A DNA stretch of 49,129 nucleotides, from assembly GCA_964489525.1 (NCBI GenBank), contig CAZAYY010000030.1:1-49129 (forward strand), in the 5' to 3' direction. The DNA is from CAZAYY01 sp964489525 (GTDB lineage: Bacteria; Chloroflexota; Anaerolineae; Anaerolineales; JABWBV01). Each line of letters opens with the position of its first letter. Position 1 is the stretch's first letter. This document shows, one piece after another, positions 42,183 to 49,129 of this stretch. The notes under the pieces were generated by a model, which saw only the letters and a list, made by a program, of their open reading frames with translations, was not told where the DNA came from and searched no databases. Made by a program: the position numbers and the translations under genes.

Positions 42183-44690
42183 TTATTCTATCCGGATACG
42201 GCGCAGGCGCAGGCTGTTGGTGACCACAAAAACACTGCTGAAAGCCATGGCCCCTGCAGCCAGCATGGGGTTCAGCAGGCCCAAGGCAGCGGCAGGGATG
42301 AGCAGCACATTGTAGAAAAACGCCCAAAACAGGTTGTTGCGAATAGTTTTGAGGGTTTTGCGCGAGAGCGAAATCGCCCGGGTAACCCCGCGCAGGTCGC
42401 CGCTCATCAGCACCACGGGCGCAGTGGCCACAGCCACATCGGTGCCGGTGCCAATGGCAATGCCCACTTCGGCTTGCGCCAGCGCCGGGGCATCGTTAAT
42501 CCCATCCCCAACCATAGCAACCACTTCGCCAGCGGCCTGCAGGCGTTTGACCTGTTCGGCCTTCTCACCGGGCATCACCTCAGCAATCACGGTTTCAATC
42601 CCAACCGCAGCGGCAATGGCGTTGGCGGTTTGCTGGTTATCGCCGGTGATCATGGCGACTTTGATTCCCATGGCATGCAAGGATTGAATGGCCTCCACAG
42701 ACCCGGGTTTGAGCGTATCGGCCACGGCAATCACGCCTTGGACCTCGCCATCAATAGCCACCAGAATGGCTGTCCGGGCAGCCTGCTGCAAACGGGCCAC
42801 TTCTGCACCCAGGGCGCCCAGCGGCAGGTTGTTGGCCTGCATCATGCGGGCATTGCCCACCATCACACTGCGGCCATCCACCACGGCAGTCACACCCATA
42901 CCCGCTTCGGCCTTGAAGCCGGAAGGCTCGCCAACCACCAGTTCGTAGCTGGTGGCAGCCGCCAGAAGGGCTTCACCCAGGGGATGCTCGGAGCCTTTTT
43001 CCACCGAAGCGGCCAGGCGCAGCAGTTCTGCTGCAGGCGGGGCTAGCTGGGTGTGGGCCGGGTCATCGGAAACCGCCTGAGCCACCGGAGCCTGGTTTTC
43101 CAGAACCACAATATCGGTAACGGCAGGCTGGCCGCGCGTGATGGTCCCCGTCTTATCAAACACCACCATGCTCACCCGCCCGGCGCGTTCGAGCGCCTCA
43201 CCCGATTTGAGCAAAACGCCCATCTCAGCGCCTTTGCCGGTGCCCACCATCACAGCCGTGGGCGTGGCCAGCCCCAGGGCACACGGGCAGGCAATCACCA
43301 GCACCGCCACCATGTTGATCAATGCACGGGTGAAGGGGCTGAGGTCGGCAGCAGCGGGGGTCGAACCAAAAATCAACCAGGCCAGGAAAGTGAGGAAAGC
43401 AATGCCAATGACGATGGGCACAAAAACGCCTGAAACCCGGTCGGCCAGCGCCTGGATGGGTGCTTTGCTGCCCTGGGCTTCTTCCACCAGGCGCACAATC
43501 TGCGCCAGAGCAGTCTGGCGGCCTACTTTGGTGGCTTCAAACTTAAGCATGCCCAGTTTGTTCATGGTTGCCCCAATCACGGGGTCTCCGGGGTGCTTTT
43601 CAACCGGGAGCGATTCACCGGTGAGCATGGATTCATCCACCGCAGAGCGGCCCTCGACCACCACACCATCCACCGGAATTTTCTCGCCAGGGCGCACCAA
43701 AACAATATCCCCTACCACCACCTGGTCGGTGGGAACTTCCATCTCCTGCCCGGCGCGAATAATCCGGGCGGTTTTGGCCTGCAGGCCCATCAGTTTCTTA
43801 ATCGCTTCGCTGGTGCGGCCTTTGGCGCGGGCTTCCAGGTATTTACCCAGGCGAATCAGGGTGATAATCACAGCGGCCGTTTCAAAATACACATGGCCGG
43901 GCAGTGCGCCCAACATCACCGGGATGGAGTAAAAATAGGCGGCTGAAGAGCCCATGGCAATCAGCACATCCATGTTGGCCGCCCGGTTGCGCAGGGCTTT
44001 GTATGCGCCCACGTAATACTGCCAACCCACATAAAACTGGACGGGCGTGGCCAGGGCAAACAAAAGGTATGGCCACCAACCCCCATGGCCAATTTCGTGG
44101 GGAACCAAGCCCAGATCGTTGCTCATCGAAAGCACAAACAGCGGAATGGTAAAGAGCAAACCAACGATCAGCAGGTGTTTTTGGTGGGCAATTTCCGCAG
44201 CCCGAGCCGAGGCTTCGGCATCTTCAAAATCTGCGCCGGTCTCAATGGCTTCAAAACCGGCCTTGAGGATGGCCTGGCGCAGGTCGGTTTGGGTAGCCAG
44301 GGTGGGAATGTACTTCACCCGCGCTTTCTCCGCGGCATAACTGACCTGGGCTTCGATAACCCCAGGAACCTCCGACAAAACGCGCTGCAAGCGCCGGGCG
44401 TCGTTATCGTCGCTCAGGCGCTTAATGACCAGGTCGGCTTCACCAGTGGCAATACCATAGCCGGCCCGTTCAATCCGGCGCATGATCGGCTCCAGGGAAA
44501 CCAGGCCAGGGTCAAACTCAATGGCGGCGCGTTCGGAAGACAGGTTGACCACGGCCGATTTTACGCCATCCACCTTTTTTAAGTTGCGCTCAACGGTAGC
44601 CACGCAGTTGGCACAGGTCATCCCGGTAATCGGCAGCGTGATGTGCTGGGAAGGAAGTGCCCCAGCGCGTTTTTCGGTTTCTACAGTCAT
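42183..44690 (-). CDS. copA: Copper-exporting P-type ATPase
   Basis: An 835-residue P1B-type ATPase. The N-terminal HMA domain has GMTCANC (Cys26 and Cys29). A second HMA-like domain (about residues 85-150) has lost its CxxC. Hallmarks are TGES, ACPCALG (transmembrane Cu-binding CPC), DKTGT with the phosphorylated Asp (about residue 510), SEHPLG and GDGINDAP. It exports Cu+ to the outside. It follows the chaperone gene by a single base and lies third in the csoR-copZ-copA operon, so it is induced by copper through CsoR. Confidence 0.95.
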   Translation of the reverse strand: MTVETEKRAGALPSQHITLPITGMTCANCVATVERNLKKVDGVKSAVVNLSSERAAIEFDPGLVSLEPIMRRIERAGYGIATGEADLVIKRLSDDNDARRLQRVLSEVPGVIEAQVSYAAEKARVKYIPTLATQTDLRQAILKAGFEAIETGADFEDAEASARAAEIAHQKHLLIVGLLFTIPLFVLSMSNDLGLVPHEIGHGGWWPYLLFALATPVQFYVGWQYYVGAYKALRNRAANMDVLIAMGSSAAYFYSIPVMLGALPGHVYFETAAVIITLIRLGKYLEARAKGRTSEAIKKLMGLQAKTARIIRAGQEMEVPTDQVVVGDIVLVRPGEKIPVDGVVVEGRSAVDESMLTGESLPVEKHPGDPVIGATMNKLGMLKFEATKVGRQTALAQIVRLVEEAQGSKAPIQALADRVSGVFVPIVIGIAFLTFLAWLIFGSTPAAADLSPFTRALINMVAVLVIACPCALGLATPTAVMVGTGKGAEMGVLLKSGEALERAGRVSMVVFDKTGTITRGQPAVTDIVVLENQAPVAQAVSDDPAHTQLAPPAAELLRLAASVEKGSEHPLGEALLAAATSYELVVGEPSGFKAEAGMGVTAVVDGRSVMVGNARMMQANNLPLGALGAEVARLQQAARTAILVAIDGEVQGVIAVADTLKPGSVEAIQSLHAMGIKVAMITGDNQQTANAIAAAVGIETVIAEVMPGEKAEQVKRLQAAGEVVAMVGDGINDAPALAQAEVGIAIGTGTDVAVATAPVVLMSGDLRGVTRAISLSRKTLKTIRNNLFWAFFYNVLLIPAAALGLLNPMLAAGAMAFSSVFVVTNSLRLRRIRIE

Positions 44691-44691
44691 C

Positions 44692-44904
44692 TTAGTTCAG
44701 GCTGGCAGGCGCGTAGTTGATTTCTTTGAGAACGGCGACAATTTTTTCCTCGGTGGCAGGATCATTGAACACCACAACGGCCTGCTTGGACTGGGCGCTG
44801 GCCTGGACCGACACAACGCCTTCCAGGTCGGCAACTTCGGTTTTAATGGTGTGTTCGCAGTGGCCGCAGTTAATATTGGGGATGTTGAAGGTAATGGTTT
44901 GCAT
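44692..44904 (-). CDS. copZ: Copper chaperone, HMA domain
   Basis: A 70-residue protein with one HMA fold and the copper site INCGHCEHTI (CxxC). It should deliver Cu+ to the CopA ATPase encoded one base downstream. CopZ of similar size is the usual partner. Confidence 0.92.
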   Translation of the reverse strand: MQTITFNIPNINCGHCEHTIKTEVADLEGVVSVQASAQSKQAVVVFNDPATEEKIVAVLKEINYAPASLN

Positions 44905-44925
44905 GGGGTTTCTCCTTTGAATAAA

Positions 44926-45195
44926 TTATTTTTTAGAAGTGGCTTCGAAAACACTGCCAATTTCGCGTAAAACCCGCTCGCGCTCTGCCGGGTCGTCGCC
45001 GCGAATGGCGGTGATCACACATGAGTTTAAGTGCTCATCCAAAATCATCTTGCTGATTTTGTTGAGCGCCGCCTGGACAGCCTGAATTTGCTGGATCACA
45101 TCAATGCAGTAGGCATCTTGCTCCAACATGCGGTTGATGCCGCGAATGTGGCCTTCAACGCTCTTTAAACGGGTTAATGCATCATCATGTTTCAT
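44926..45195 (-). CDS. csoR: CsoR-family copper-sensing repressor
   Basis: The 89-residue protein is all-helical. The Cu ligands are visible as Cys in DAYCIDVIQQ, then His and Cys in ILDEHLNSCV, the Cys-His-Cys set of CsoR rather than the RcnR/FrmR sets. I start at the ATG at 45195 with AGGACA upstream. It binds G/C-rich operators and releases DNA on Cu+ binding. Its own operator is present at 45208-45236 and its promoter at 45242-45270, so the operon should be autoregulated. Confidence 0.93.
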   Translation of the reverse strand: MKHDDALTRLKSVEGHIRGINRMLEQDAYCIDVIQQIQAVQAALNKISKMILDEHLNSCVITAIRGDDPAERERVLREIGSVFEATSKK

Positions 45196-45207
45196 CGGCC
45201 TGTCCTT

Positions 45208-45236
45208 TATCCCCCCCCCAGGGGGGAGGGGGTATA
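45208..45236 (-). promoter_or_regulatory. CsoR operator
   Basis: A GC-rich imperfect dyad: TAT with a run of Cs on one side, a run of Gs with GTATA on the other. This TAx-C-run/G-run-xTA form is typical of CsoR sites. It lies across the predicted transcription start, about 15 bases before the csoR ATG, where bound repressor would block initiation. Confidence 0.75.
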
Positions 45237-45241
45237 AGGGG

Positions 45242-45270
45242 ATTATAGTATGATGGAGGAAGAATGTCAA
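45242..45270 (-). promoter_or_regulatory. Consensus promoter of the csoR-copZ-copA operon
   Basis: Minus-strand TTGACA (45270-45265), a 17-bp spacer and TATAAT (45247-45242), both perfect. Transcription should start near 45235, inside the operator. Confidence 0.9.
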
Positions 45271-45275
45271 GGAGG

Positions 45276-45343
45276 TTGTGGCTTGTGGCTTGTAGCCGGG
45301 AGCCTGTAGCTTATCGATTATCGCTTATTGCTTATTGCTTATT
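45276..45343. repeat. Tandem heptanucleotide repeats
   Basis: TTGTGGC occurs twice followed by TTGTAGC (45276-45296), and GCTTATT occurs three times in tandem (45323-45343). The latter array contains the stop codon of the Lgt-like gene (45339-45341), so the repeat set the gene's 3' end. Between them are more degenerate TGTAGC and TTATCG units. This is a short-tandem-repeat tract. Confidence 0.75.
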
Positions 45344-46070
45344 TCTTGATGGCAAACCTTCGGGGCAAAAGCCAAAGCACCAAAACCAGCGCCAGCCAGG
45401 CCGCCAGTTGGGCAGCCCTCAAGCCCCCCAGGATGAGAACACTGTCCCCACGCAGGGCTTCAAAGACCAGCCGCGCCAGGGCACTGCCCCCCACAAAAAG
45501 CAAGAACAGCACGCCGGGGGGAAAGTCCGGGCGGTTTTTGCGCGGCCAGAGCCAAATCAAAATCGCTAGCGCGGCCAGGGCTTCGTACACCTGGGTGGGA
45601 TGGCGCATCGCGCCAAACAGATCGATCGCCCAGGGCAGGTTTGTGGGCAGGCCAAAACCCGCCCCAGAAGCCAGGTTGGCCAGGGCGGCAGTCACACCCA
45701 GCACCATCAGGGCAAGGGTCAGGGCGTCCAGGGTGGGCCACAAAGCCAGTCGTTTGCGCTGGCCGTAAATCAGCATGGCAATCCCGGCGGCACCCAGGGC
45801 TGAAGCCGGGTCGAGTGCAGACAGGTCCCGCCCCAAAATTCCCCAGGGGTCCGCGGCAAAGGCAGCCGGGTACTGGGCAAGATACCCCAGGCGGCCGCCA
45901 ACCAACCCGCTGAGGAAAGCGACGAAAGCAAGGTTATACAGGTCGTTGGGGCTGCTGTTGAACCGGGCAGCCCACTTCTCCGCCAGGCTCAGCCCAAGCC
46001 ACAACCCCGCCAGCCAGAGCAGGGGCGGAAGCGGCAAAACCAGCGGCCCAACCGGCAAAACGGGCATCAT
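45339..46070 (-). CDS. Lgt-family membrane protein (prolipoprotein diacylglyceryl transferase-like)
   Basis: A 243-residue membrane protein with about seven transmembrane segments. It carries GGRLGY, a segment NLASGAGFGLPTNLPWAI, RHPTQVYEA and a conserved arginine pattern of Lgt, which adds diacylglycerol to lipoprotein cysteines. It is shorter than typical Lgt (about 260-290). Whether it is the housekeeping Lgt cannot be told; many lipoproteins are encoded in the window. It follows a TlpA-like gene with a one-base overlap (TGATG). Confidence 0.7.
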   Translation of the reverse strand: MMPVLPVGPLVLPLPPLLWLAGLWLGLSLAEKWAARFNSSPNDLYNLAFVAFLSGLVGGRLGYLAQYPAAFAADPWGILGRDLSALDPASALGAAGIAMLIYGQRKRLALWPTLDALTLALMVLGVTAALANLASGAGFGLPTNLPWAIDLFGAMRHPTQVYEALAALAILIWLWPRKNRPDFPPGVLFLLFVGGSALARLVFEALRGDSVLILGGLRAAQLAAWLALVLVLWLLPRRFAIKK

Positions 46071-46657
46071 CAGCGCCCCCCTTCCAGAAGACGCTCCACC
46101 CGGCTGCGCAGCAAGGCTTCGGCAATCGGGCCGCCAATCACCACCTCTTCAATGGTGCCATCCCGGTGAATAAAAAAGGTGGTTGGCAATGCCCCCAACT
46201 GGTACAAGCGCGAAACCTCTCCGGCATCGTCAAACAGAATAGGAAAGGTAAGCTGGTTTTCTTCCGCAAACGCCAGCGCTGCAGCGCGGCTGTCCTGGTG
46301 GGTGGCGTTCACGGCCAGCACCACCAACCCCTGGTCGCGGTAGGCCTGGGACACCCGTTCCAGCGCCGGCATCTCTTCGCGGCAGGGGATACACCAACTC
46401 GCCCACAGGTTGACAATCACCACACTCCCCGGCGCATCTGCCCCAGCCCGCAGTCTGCTCAGCGTGACCAGGTCTCCGTTTTGATCTTCCAGGGTGAAAT
46501 CAGGGGCTATAAAACCCGCCCGGGGAATGGGAAGGCCGCCCTGGGTCGTTTCGGAAGGGGCAGTTCGGTTGACCCCAATCCAAACCGCACCGAACAAGAG
46601 CAGGGCAGCCGCGGCCCATGGATACAGACGGTGGTTTAGCCATTGGTTCATGCGCAT
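46070..46657 (-). CDS. TlpA/ResA-like thioredoxin-fold protein
   Basis: A 195-residue membrane-anchored redox protein: an N-terminal transmembrane segment (about residues 10-30), then a TlpA fold with APDFTLEDQNG and the active site WCIPCREEMP (CxxC), and a cis-Pro loop ALPTTFFI. It reduces or relays electrons to periplasmic disulfides, often in cytochrome c or lipoprotein biogenesis. I start at the ATG at 46657, which lies 6 bases after TACAAT (leaderless), instead of an upstream ATG at 46702. It is divergent from the selenoprotein gene at 46914 and overlaps the Lgt-like gene. Confidence 0.85.
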   Translation of the reverse strand: MRMNQWLNHRLYPWAAAALLLFGAVWIGVNRTAPSETTQGGLPIPRAGFIAPDFTLEDQNGDLVTLSRLRAGADAPGSVVIVNLWASWCIPCREEMPALERVSQAYRDQGLVVLAVNATHQDSRAAALAFAEENQLTFPILFDDAGEVSRLYQLGALPTTFFIHRDGTIEEVVIGGPIAEALLRSRVERLLEGGR

Positions 46658-46663
46658 GGGTAG

Positions 46664-46669
46664 ATTGTA
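46664..46669 (-). promoter_or_regulatory. -10 of a leaderless tlpA-like gene
   Basis: Minus-strand TACAAT with 6 bases to the ATG at 46657 and no ribosome binding site. TTCTCA (46693-46688) with an 18-base spacer is a plausible -35. Confidence 0.45.
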
Positions 46670-46838
46670 CCCGGATTCAGAACCGGATGAGAATATCCCC
46701 ACGCGGAAAGGGGGGCGGAAATGGTGTTAAAACCTGCGGTTCTTCCTTTCCAACCCCATTCCCAGGCGTTGTCCGCAACCTGTCGGGCATTGCTCACAAA
46801 ACCCTAATCTATTTAATGCGCTGGATTTAATCCTGGCG

Positions 46839-46847
46839 TGCTATAAG
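46839..46847 (+). promoter_or_regulatory. Extended -10 of the selenoprotein gene
   Basis: TG-C-TATAAG matches an extended -10. Transcription would start near 46854, about 60 bases before the GTG start. No convincing -35 is visible. Confidence 0.45.
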
Positions 46848-46913
46848 TAAATCTCATCTGAAATGAAAACGAGAAAATAAACTTCGAATAACACCTGATC
46901 ACAAGGAGGTATT

Positions 46914-47534
46914 GTGGAAAAATCCTGGAAAAGAAATCTTCAATGGAGCCTCGGAGCAGTTTTGCTCCTGGCGAGCCTGGCGCTGGGGGCATGCCGGGCT
47001 GCACCAGGCGTCGAAATTGTTCAGGCCGAAGCTTCCCCAACCCGTGTTCCCACCCTGGAAGCCGCACCCACCATGGTTGTGCTGCAGGCTTCCCCTGAAA
47101 ACGCCACCACAATGACCAGCGCGCCCGAGCCAACGGCCAGCGCCGCGCCTGCGCCCACGCCCACCAGCGACCCGACACCAACCACCCCGCCCGAACCACG
47201 CCCGGTGCGCCAGGCGCTGGAAGCCACAGATCCGGCCGGGGTCACCCTGGCTTCGGGAAAAGTGCAGTTTGTGGAATTTTTTGCCTTTTGGTGAGCGACC
47301 TGCCGCTCCATGGCGCCCGTCGTGCACGGGCTCGAAGCGAAGTATGGCGACCAGATGAATTTTGTCTACCTGGACATTGATGACGGTAACACCTTTAAGT
47401 TCAAGCAGTCGCTCAATTTTGTTTACCAACCCCATTTTTTCCTGATCGATGCCAACGGCAACATCATCCAGCAGTGGCTGGGGCCGGTCCAGGAAGCGGT
47501 GCTTGAAGAAGCCATCCTGGCTGCACTCCAATAG
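46914..47534 (+). CDS. Thioredoxin-fold lipoprotein, probable selenoprotein (UGA at 47292-47294)
   Basis: The reading frame runs from a GTG (AAGGAGGT three bases upstream) to 47534 with one in-frame UGA at codon 127. Residues 1-27 are a lipoprotein signal (lipobox LGAC, Cys27), 30-100 are a Pro/Thr/Ala-rich linker, and 108-206 are a thioredoxin fold. Before the UGA is FVEFFAFW, after it ATCRSMAPVV; the thioredoxin site W-C-x-x-C-R-x-M-x-P is completed only if the UGA is selenocysteine (Sec127, Cys130). The downstream fold is intact (FVYLDIDDGN, cis-Pro in YQPHFFLIDANG). A hairpin matching bacterial SECIS spacing follows. Read as a plain stop the gene would lose its active site. The nonsense-mutation alternative cannot be excluded without homologues. 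Confidence 0.8.
47315..47331 (+). promoter_or_regulatory. Bacterial SECIS-like hairpin
   Basis: GCCCGU (47315-47320) pairs with ACGGGC (47326-47331) around a CGUGC loop. The loop begins 26 bases after the UGA, within the known spacing of bacterial SECIS elements, and has a G among its first two bases. It lies in the coding region, as usual in bacteria. Confidence 0.6.
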
Positions 47535-47544
47535 CCCTCTTATC

Positions 47545-47580
47545 AAAAGAGGCGGGGACAATCCCCGCCTCTTTTCTTTT
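47545..47580 (+). terminator. Intrinsic terminator after the selenoprotein gene
   Basis: A 14-bp perfect stem (AAAAGAGGCGGGGA 47545-47558, TCCCCGCCTCTTTT 47562-47575) with a 3-base loop and then CTTTTTAATTT. It ends transcription of the gene stopping at 47534. Confidence 0.9.
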
Positions 47581-48000
47581 TAATTTCCTCACCCTGGCTG
47601 AAGCAGCAGTGCTCAATTTCGCAAGCGAAGCCGCTGCAACTACCCAAAGCGTTTACCCAGGAAACTTAGCAAAATTACGTCCAATTCCGAAGGGTCTTAA
47701 GTTAGCATTCAAATATCCAGGCGGATGAAGCGCGTAGGTTTTTTTGAATATGCTGCGATTGCCATTCCACGAACCAGGCGAAAATGTGGGTTAAAAATCG
47801 GGTTATAATCGAGATAACAGGGGCAAACGGAACGCTACAGGATATCTCCCAAAAAGGGCTGATGAACTGAAAGATTGCAGCATAATAAATCGTTGGGCAA
47901 CCACATACAAAACAGTAATAACCTGATGAAAATAGAGAAAATATACGGCATTACGTTGAAGGCGAAAATAACACTCAAGGTATAATCCCTTTCGAGCGTT
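47581..48000. other. AT-rich intergenic region before the last gene
   Basis: No gene or repeat is recognised. Composition is clearly more AT-rich than elsewhere. TATAAT occurs at 47804-47809 and at 47981-47986; the latter probably serves the gene at 48001. The former has no visible gene after it. Confidence 0.6.
47981..47986 (+). promoter_or_regulatory. -10 of the kinase-like gene
   Basis: A perfect TATAAT, 14 bases before the first in-frame ATG. A TTGAAG at 47956-47961 with a 19-base spacer is a poor -35. Confidence 0.5.
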
Positions 48001-49129
48001 ATGCTTCCTTCGATTACTCATCTTTATCATAAAAATATGGTTTCAGCCATGCCCGAACTCACCAACGATTTCCAATTCCTGCCATCCGAATATCAGCAAG
48101 TCATTCAACTGGCACAAGAGAAGAATAACATTGTCATCGCCCCCCTACAATTGCTGGTGGGAGGCTGGTCGGGCGCGGTGGTGTATCTGGTCAGCGTGGC
48201 GTGGAATGAGACAAAGCGGGTCGAGCATTGTATTCTCAAACTGGATCGCAAAAGCAAGAATGCCAAATCGGATGAAGTCACTCGTCACAATACCGTGATG
48301 GAAAAAGCCGCGCCAGAATTCGCCCGTGCGCACATCGCCGAACTGGTCTTCGAGCGAGTCGAGCACGAAGGCGCGATCGCCATCTTTTATCGCATTGCGG
48401 GGGAGTCACTTCAGAAATACCGCCCGCTATCAAATTACGAACGGCAAAGCCAGCTTCAGATCATTTTCACAGAGACAAACAAACTCTTGTTGAGCGGTTG
48501 GAACGAACACCTGACCTTCGAGCAAGCTGTTCACCCGCAAAAGATTCTTGAAAAGTGGCTTGGCTTTCGGTTGGACGAAGGCGGGAATATCGAAAAATTC
48601 CTGAGCGATATCCGCCGCGTCAACCCAACAACAGCAGGCTTGCTCGTCAATGGACGTGTCTTTCCCAACCCGCTGTTGTACGCGCGCAAGATCGAGCCAT
48701 GGGGAAACGTCCGCGCGATGGACGTCGCCACGGGCTTCATCCACGGCGACCTGAACACGAACAACATCCTGGTCAAGTTCGGGGACGATAAAGAGACTCT
48801 CGCGGGCTACTACCTGATCGACTTCGCCCTGTTCAAAGAGAACATGCCTTTGCTTTATGACCAGCGCTATCTCGAAATGTCATATCTCATGCTGGCGATG
48901 TCGCAGGTTGCGTTTTCGAAGGTGGTCAACTTCCTCAGTCTGCTTGCCGTGGCGGATGTGCCCGATCCGCACAAGGTGCCGATCGAAGTCTCGGGCGTCA
49001 GCGCAGTTGTCGGGCTGGCAAGAGGCGCATTCGCAGATTGGGTGCAGGCCAATCATCCCAGTCTGCAAGATGACCTGTGGGGACAATACTGGCTGGCGGG
49101 AGTCGCCGCGGGGCTGGCGTATTGTCACA
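48001..49129 (+). CDS. Kinase/aminoglycoside-phosphotransferase-like protein, cut by window end
   Basis: The gene runs off the right edge; 376 codons are visible. FIHGDLNTNNILVK carries the catalytic HGDxxxxN of protein-kinase/APH-like phosphotransferases and YLIDFALFKE carries the metal-binding aspartate (DF in place of DFG). Upstream, the nucleotide-binding lysine may be in CILKLDRKS. It is not like the classical kinase in this window. Possible starts are the ATGs at 48001, 48037 and 48049, none with a clear ribosome binding site. Codon use and the AT-rich upstream region suggest a different origin. Such proteins occur in bacterial conflict clusters, but no partner gene is visible to support that. 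Confidence 0.6.
   Translation, partial: MLPSITHLYHKNMVSAMPELTNDFQFLPSEYQQVIQLAQEKNNIVIAPLQLLVGGWSGAVVYLVSVAWNETKRVEHCILKLDRKSKNAKSDEVTRHNTVMEKAAPEFARAHIAELVFERVEHEGAIAIFYRIAGESLQKYRPLSNYERQSQLQIIFTETNKLLLSGWNEHLTFEQAVHPQKILEKWLGFRLDEGGNIEKFLSDIRRVNPTTAGLLVNGRVFPNPLLYARKIEPWGNVRAMDVATGFIHGDLNTNNILVKFGDDKETLAGYYLIDFALFKENMPLLYDQRYLEMSYLMLAMSQVAFSKVVNFLSLLAVADVPDPHKVPIEVSGVSAVVGLARGAFADWVQANHPSLQDDLWGQYWLAGVAAGLAYCH

Noticed and set aside
46914..47294. A stand-alone 126-residue lipoprotein ending at the UGA
   Set aside because: It would end in the middle of a thioredoxin strand just before the redox site, while the frame continues with the rest of the fold.
47804..47809. TATAAT as promoter of an unknown small RNA
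   Set aside because: No hairpin, terminator or reading frame follows; left as an unassigned hexamer.

Overview
This window looks like a chromosomal segment of an uncultured Chloroflexota bacterium, probably class Anaerolineae (placement confidence about 0.7). That rests on gene content, not on a marker gene: lipoproteins with Pro/Thr-rich linkers, a MoxR-DUF58-transglutaminase unit, a kinase-ATPase-TPR protein, a MetV-MetF fusion and many hairpin-type intergenic repeats. Composition is GC-rich and even until about 47.6 kb, then becomes visibly more AT-rich. No rRNA, tRNA, CRISPR array or intact insertion sequence was seen.

Layout. 0.2-8.4 kb: an exporter-type ABC ATPase with two FtsX-like permeases, a lipoprotein, then MoxR ATPase, DUF58 protein and membrane transglutaminase with overlapping ends. 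8.4-16.7 kb: scattered enzymes (epimerase, TetR regulator plus dehydrogenase, DapB-like reductase, acetyl-CoA synthetase, GAF-GGDEF diguanylate cyclase, DUF692-like protein). 17-23.3 kb: a 1243-residue Ser/Thr kinase fused to an NTPase and TPR-like helices, a reduced pyrophosphatase homologue, a class IV aminotransferase, an aldo/keto reductase and a 55-residue basic protein. 23.4-29.2 kb: a peptide-type ABC importer with both ATPases fused. 29.2-32.6 kb: a Mut7-C protein, a DMT-family permease and MetV-MetF. 32.7-36.9 kb: a spermidine/putrescine-type ABC importer (potDBCA order) behind a strong promoter and a leader that folds into a pseudoknotted RNA. 36.9-39.7 kb: formimino-THF cyclodeaminase, a hydrolase-like protein that lacks its nucleophile, and imidazolonepropionase. 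With MetV-MetF this points to histidine-derived one-carbon units entering the folate pool. 40.3-41.8 kb: a lipoprotein. 42.2-45.3 kb: a complete copper operon (csoR-copZ-copA) with a consensus promoter and a CsoR-like operator. 45.3-47.5 kb: an Lgt-family protein and a TlpA-like thioredoxin, divergent from a thioredoxin-fold lipoprotein. 48.0 kb to the end: a truncated kinase/aminoglycoside-phosphotransferase-like gene.

The two most interesting items are these. (1) The thioredoxin-fold lipoprotein at 46914-47534 has an in-frame UGA exactly where the first redox cysteine of WCxxC belongs, giving W-U-A-T-C. A bacterial SECIS-like hairpin lies 26 nt downstream, so I read it as a selenoprotein. 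(2) The leader upstream of the pot-like operon has a 13-bp closing stem, three inner helices and a possible five-pair pseudoknot, beginning a few nucleotides after the predicted transcription start. It matches no riboswitch I can recall. The window also shows a recurring leaderless-promoter arrangement and several dispersed intergenic repeat families.
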